A program made the translations under genes and the position numbers. From Bacillota bacterium (GTDB lineage Bacteria; Bacillota_A; Clostridia; Acetivibrionales; DUMB01): a stretch of 7,144 bases of DNA. The stretch's first letter is position 1; the number at the start of each line of letters is the position of its first letter. This document shows positions 4,787 to 7,144 of the stretch, in pieces. Under the pieces are notes generated by a model. The model was not told where the DNA came from. It saw only the letters and a program-made list of their open reading frames with translations, and did not search any database. The stretch is from assembly GCA_023621975.1 (NCBI GenBank), contig JAMOAC010000291.1, positions 1-7,144 on the forward strand, in the 5' to 3' direction.

Positions 4787-5614
4787 AGTAAAGCTGATTT
4801 GATTTTTATTGAAATGTGCAAAGACATTCTGGAAAACGGTTATTCTTCTGAAGGACAGGTTGTCAGGGCAAGATGGAAAGACGGAACACCTGCCCATACA
4901 ATTAAGAAATTTTGTGTGGTAAACAGGTATAACCTTGCAGAGGAATTTCCCATCCTTACGTTACGGCCTACGAATTTGAAGGCAGCAATTGATGAACTGC
5001 TCTGGATATGGCAGAAAAAGTCCAACAACATAAAGGATTTGAACAGCCATATCTGGGACAGCTGGGCGGATGAAAACGGTTCAATAGGCAAGGCCTACGG
5101 ATATCAGCTTCGTATAAAGCACAAGTATAAAGAAGGAGAATTTGACCAGGTAGACAGGGTGCTGTATGATTTAAAGCACAATCCATATAGCAGAAGAATT
5201 ATTGTTAACATGTATAACCACAGTGATTTGCATGAAATGAACCTGTACCCCTGTGCATACAGCGTGACCTTCAATGTCACGGGTAATAAGCTTAACGCAA
5301 TACTTAACCAGCGTTCCCAGGACGTTCTTGTGGCCAATAACTGGAATGTGTGCCAGTACGCAATTCTTGTGCACATGTTTGCTCAGGTAAGCGGGCTTGA
5401 AGCAGGAGAGCTGGTTCATGTAATTGCAGACGCCCATATATATGACAGGCATGTTCCGTTGGTCCAGGAACTTATAAAAAGGCCTGTTTATCCTGCACCG
5501 AAGCTTCACATAAATCCTGATGTCAAAGACTTTTATGAGTTTAAGGTTGAGGATTTTGTGCTTGAAGGGTACAAGCACGGTCCGCAGATAAAAAATATCC
5601 CCGTTGCGATTTGA
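4784..5614 (+). CDS. thyA: thymidylate synthase (ThyA type)
   Basis: The enzyme methylates dUMP to dTMP using 5,10-methylene-tetrahydrofolate, leaving dihydrofolate for the next gene product to reduce. The protein has 276 residues. Visible features are DGTPAHT near the N-terminus, ELLWIWQKKS, HIWDSW, the dimer-arm arginines SRR (136-138), the catalytic cysteine in YPCAYS (C157), phosphate-binding QRSQD (R177), DAHIYDRH (216-223) and the C-terminal PVAI. It resembles the ThyA form of B. subtilis and phage phi3T more than the E. coli form. The usual LGxPFN segment reads VANNWN (183-188), keeping the Asn. The start is the TTG at 4784, which follows GAGGTG at eight bases and gives SKADLIF; the in-frame ATG at 4727 has no usable binding site and lies in the RNA stem region. 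The gene follows thrS by 88 bases without a convincing terminator. Confidence 0.96.
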   Translation: MSKADLIFIEMCKDILENGYSSEGQVVRARWKDGTPAHTIKKFCVVNRYNLAEEFPILTLRPTNLKAAIDELLWIWQKKSNNIKDLNSHIWDSWADENGSIGKAYGYQLRIKHKYKEGEFDQVDRVLYDLKHNPYSRRIIVNMYNHSDLHEMNLYPCAYSVTFNVTGNKLNAILNQRSQDVLVANNWNVCQYAILVHMFAQVSGLEAGELVHVIADAHIYDRHVPLVQELIKRPVYPAPKLHINPDVKDFYEFKVEDFVLEGYKHGPQIKNIPVAI

Positions 5615-5623
5615 GGTGGGTTT

Positions 5624-6139
5624 ATGAAAGCTATTGCCGCTGTTGATTTAAACTGGGGTATAGGATATAAAGGCAACTTACTGGTAAGAATTCCCGAAGA
5701 CATGAAATTTTTTAAAAAAACAACCGTTGGAAAAGTAGTTGTAATGGGCAGAAAGACATTTGAATCCCTGCCGGGAAAAGAGCCTTTGAAGGACAGGGTG
5801 AATATTGTCCTTAGCACGAGGGAAAAGATAGAAGGCGTCAACCAGGATGGCCGGCTGAAAGTTTGCCGTTCTTTGGACGAGTTGTTTGGCGAGCTTGAGC
5901 AATATAATGAGGATGACGTTTTTGTAATAGGAGGGGAGACAGTCTATTCCCTGCTTTTGCCTTACTGTTCCGAAGCATATATTACAAAGATACAAAATAC
6001 ATATAAGGCGGACACATACTTTAAAAACCTTGACGAGGACCAGGCTTGGGAACTGACATACGAAAGTGAGCCTAAAACCTGCAACGGCATTCAATTTAAG
6101 TTTACTAAATATAAGAATAAAAATAAAAAATATAAATAA
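5624..6139 (+). CDS. folA: dihydrofolate reductase
   Basis: The enzyme reduces dihydrofolate, the by-product of thymidylate synthase, to tetrahydrofolate with NADPH in the cytoplasm. The 171-residue length fits the family. Visible features are AVDLNWGIGYKGNLL (6-20), RIPEDMKFF (22-30) with the probable catalytic acid D26, GRKTFESLPG for NADPH binding, and VIGGETVY. The tryptophan usual just before the catalytic loop (W22 in E. coli) is replaced by Val in LLVRIPED. The C-terminus ends in a lysine-rich tail (KYKNKNKKYK) that runs into A-rich DNA. The ATG lies nine bases after the thyA stop; its binding site GAGGTGG overlaps that stop, so translation is probably coupled. The pair thyA-folA recycles folate. 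No hairpin terminator is visible after it. Confidence 0.96.
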   Translation: MKAIAAVDLNWGIGYKGNLLVRIPEDMKFFKKTTVGKVVVMGRKTFESLPGKEPLKDRVNIVLSTREKIEGVNQDGRLKVCRSLDELFGELEQYNEDDVFVIGGETVYSLLLPYCSEAYITKIQNTYKADTYFKNLDEDQAWELTYESEPKTCNGIQFKFTKYKNKNKKYK

Positions 6140-6182
6140 AAAATAAAGTAAGAATGAGAAATAAGAAGTTGCAGATAAAATC

Positions 6183-6212
6183 TTGACAATAATACGGTAT
6201 ATCTGCTATCAT
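6183..6212 (+). promoter_or_regulatory. sigma-A promoter of infC-rpmI, extended -10
   Basis: TTGACA (6183-6188) is perfect. TATCAT (6207-6212) follows after 18 bases and is preceded by TGC (6204-6206), an extended -10. Transcription should begin near 6219. A 7-bp inverted repeat, GCAGATA (6171-6177) and TATCTGC (6200-6206), brackets the -35 box and touches the -10, and could be an operator or chance. Confidence 0.82.
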
Positions 6213-6277
6213 ATAAAAGTCAAAGAAAGAAGAAGTTATCCACTTCTCACCTTACGGATTTATCCAGTAAGGTTAAT

Positions 6278-6334
6278 ATGGGGTTTATTGATTTATGTCA
6301 TGCCTGTATATCAGAGTGGATTATTTCTTCTTAA
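6278..6334 (+). CDS. possible 18-codon leader peptide in the infC leader
   Basis: ATG at 6278-6280 opens a short frame, MGFIDLCHACISEWIISS, that stops at TAA 6332-6334. The codons for the last residues cross the terminator loop, and the stop lies in the 3' arm of the stem. TAAGG (6268-6272) could serve as ribosome binding site, five bases upstream, but it lies in the paired arm of the hairpin 6249-6273. A translating ribosome would open the terminator. It may be chance; the known control of this leader is by L20. Confidence 0.25.
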   Translation: MGFIDLCHACISEWIISS

Positions 6335-6345
6335 TCCACTTTTTT
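6315..6345 (+). terminator. intrinsic terminator (attenuator) before infC
   Basis: AGTGGATTA (6315-6323) pairs perfectly with TAATCCACT (6332-6340) around an eight-base loop, followed by TTTTT (6341-6345). It lies 80 bases before the infC start, within the leader, so it acts as an attenuator for infC-rpmI. It could end transcripts arriving from folA as well. Confidence 0.93.
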
Positions 6346-6424
6346 ATTTATAAATTTTGGTGGATTTTAAAGCTTGCGCAGAGGTTATGAACTTCTTTTA
6401 AATATAATTCGGAGGTGTTTTATT

Positions 6425-6940
6425 ATTAGCGGAAGAAATGAATTAATGGTTAATGAGGGGATCAAGGATAAAGAGGTGCGCTTGATTGACACTGACGGCA
6501 CTATGTTGGGTATTTTTCCAATTAAAGAAGCACTGAAAATAGCCCATTCAAAAGATTTGGATCTTGTAAAGGTTGCACCACAGGCTGATCCACCGGTTTG
6601 TAAAATAATGGATTACGGCAAGTACATGTTTGAACTTTCAAAAAGGGAGAAAGAAGCAAGGAAGAACCAGAAGATAGTCAGTGTCAAGGAGATAAGGCTT
6701 AAGCCGACCACTGAAGAACATGATTTTAATTTTAAGGTAAGGAATGCCATGAAGTTTTTGAAAGACGGCGACAAGGTCAAGGTCAGCATAAGGTTCAGTG
6801 GCAGGCAGCTGAATTATACCTCTTTGGGAAAAGAAGTTCTTGACAGATTTGCGGAAGCTTTAAAAGACGTGGGAAATGTTGAAAAAAAGCCCAAGCTTGA
6901 AGGTAGAAACATGATTATGGTAATAAATCCAAAGCAGTAA
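6425..6940 (+). CDS. infC: translation initiation factor IF-3
   Basis: IF-3 binds the 30S ribosomal subunit, keeps it apart from the 50S and checks the start codon-anticodon match. From the ATT at 6425 the protein has 171 residues. Features are the N-terminal NELMVNEGI and KEVRLIDTDG, the central VAPQADPPVCKIMDYGK, the basic linker KREKEARKNQK, and the C-terminal domain with EHDFNFKVRNAMKFL, IRFSGRQ and GRNMIMVINPKQ. The frame has no ATG or GTG at the right place: GGAGGTG (6411-6417) is followed at nine bases by ATT. The adjacent in-frame ATT at 6422 is at six bases and also possible. ATT starts are a known infC trait that lets IF-3 repress its own translation. A TTG at 6374 lacks a binding site, and the ATG of residue 8 would truncate the N-terminus. 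It lies after the L20-type leader and before rpmI. Confidence 0.95.
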   Translation: MSGRNELMVNEGIKDKEVRLIDTDGTMLGIFPIKEALKIAHSKDLDLVKVAPQADPPVCKIMDYGKYMFELSKREKEARKNQKIVSVKEIRLKPTTEEHDFNFKVRNAMKFLKDGDKVKVSIRFSGRQLNYTSLGKEVLDRFAEALKDVGNVEKKPKLEGRNMIMVINPKQ

Positions 6941-6964
6941 TATCGCATTAAGGAGGAAGAATAT

Positions 6965-7144
6965 ATGGCTAAAGTTAAAATTAAGACACACAGCTCGTCA
7001 AAGAAGAGGTTCAGAGTGACTGCAAGTGGTAAGGTTAAGATGAGCCACGCCTTCCGCAGCCATAGATTGGTATCGAAGTCAAAAAAGGCTAAGAAGAGAC
7101 ACAGACTGGGAGCTTATGCATCGTGTGCGGATGAAGCAACAATA
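6965..7144 (+). CDS. rpmI: ribosomal protein L35 (bL35), first 60 codons
   Basis: A small basic protein of the 50S subunit, cut by the window end after 60 of about 65 residues. It begins [16 protein letters not shown] and continues with the family pattern [13 protein letters not shown] and [11 protein letters not shown]; Lys, Arg and His make up a large share. The start ATG has AGGAGG (6951-6956) eight bases upstream and is 24 bases after the infC stop, as expected for the infC-rpmI-rplT operon. The gene for L20 should follow. Confidence 0.96.
   Translation, partial: MAKVKIKTHSSSKKRFRVTASGKVKMSHAFRSHRLVSKSKKAKKRHRLGAYASCADEATI

Larger units (their letters stand above)
6219..6345 (+). promoter_or_regulatory. 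L20-type ribosomal protein leader with attenuator
   Basis: In Firmicutes the infC-rpmI-rplT transcript has a leader that ribosomal protein L20 binds, causing early termination when L20 is in excess. Here the leader can form AGAAGT/ACTTCT (6231-6236 and 6242-6247), then ACCTTAC/GTAAGGT (6249-6255 and 6267-6273), and ends in a strong terminator (6315-6345). TTATCCAC (6236-6243) can pair at seven of eight positions with GTGGATTA (6316-6323), the 5' arm of the terminator, and would act as the anti-terminator. The position and layout fit the L20 leader; the assignment rests on these and on the gene order, not on a covariance model. Confidence 0.8.

Noticed and set aside
6374..6424. TTG start for infC adding 17 residues
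   Set aside because: No binding site upstream, and the extension translates through the real ribosome binding site GGAGGTG.

Overview
The window looks like chromosomal DNA from a low-GC Firmicute of the class Clostridia, possibly of the Acetivibrio/Ruminiclostridium kind; the genus is a guess. The reasons are strong AGGAGG-type ribosome binding sites, TTG and ATT start codons, a threonine T-box in front of thrS, an L20-type leader in front of infC-rpmI, and the protein sequences themselves. There are no rRNA or tRNA genes, insertion sequences, CRISPR arrays or phage integration genes.

Left part, minus strand (1 to about 680). A sigma-A-like promoter (677-648) faces left into two tandem, nearly identical 51-codon genes (613-458 and 411-256) and then the start of a third gene (200 to beyond base 1). 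I recognise none of the three. The two small proteins differ at 15 sense codons: 12 are synonymous and the other three are I/V/L swaps. That pattern argues strongly that they are real, selected proteins, and this is the best candidate for something undescribed.

Spacer 614-1226. It is AT-rich and holds a doubtful minus-strand reading frame with a Cys/Gly-rich segment, a 22-base direct repeat, a 14-bp palindrome, and a good plus-strand promoter (1108-1136).

Middle, plus strand (1108-2360). A short nitroreductase-family flavoprotein is followed by a DUF2007-like protein with one C-terminal membrane segment. They probably share the promoter at 1108-1136.

thrS-thyA-folA block (2357-6139). A promoter with perfect -35 and -10 hexamers and 17-bp spacing overlaps the stop codon of the preceding gene. 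It drives a complete threonine T-box leader (specifier ACC, T-box AGGGTGGAACCACGGG, terminator), then threonyl-tRNA synthetase, thymidylate synthase (TTG start) and dihydrofolate reductase. No clear terminator separates the three genes, so thymidylate and folate recycling may sit partly under threonine control. The thrS-thyA junction can form a long stem and, exclusive of its outermost pairs, a hairpin that masks the thyA ribosome binding site.

Right end (6183-7144). A new promoter with extended -10 precedes an L20-type leader with an attenuator terminator, then infC (apparent ATT start) and the first 60 codons of rpmI; rplT is expected just beyond the window. In the infC leader I also see an anti-terminator pairing and a possible 18-codon leader peptide ending inside the terminator stem.
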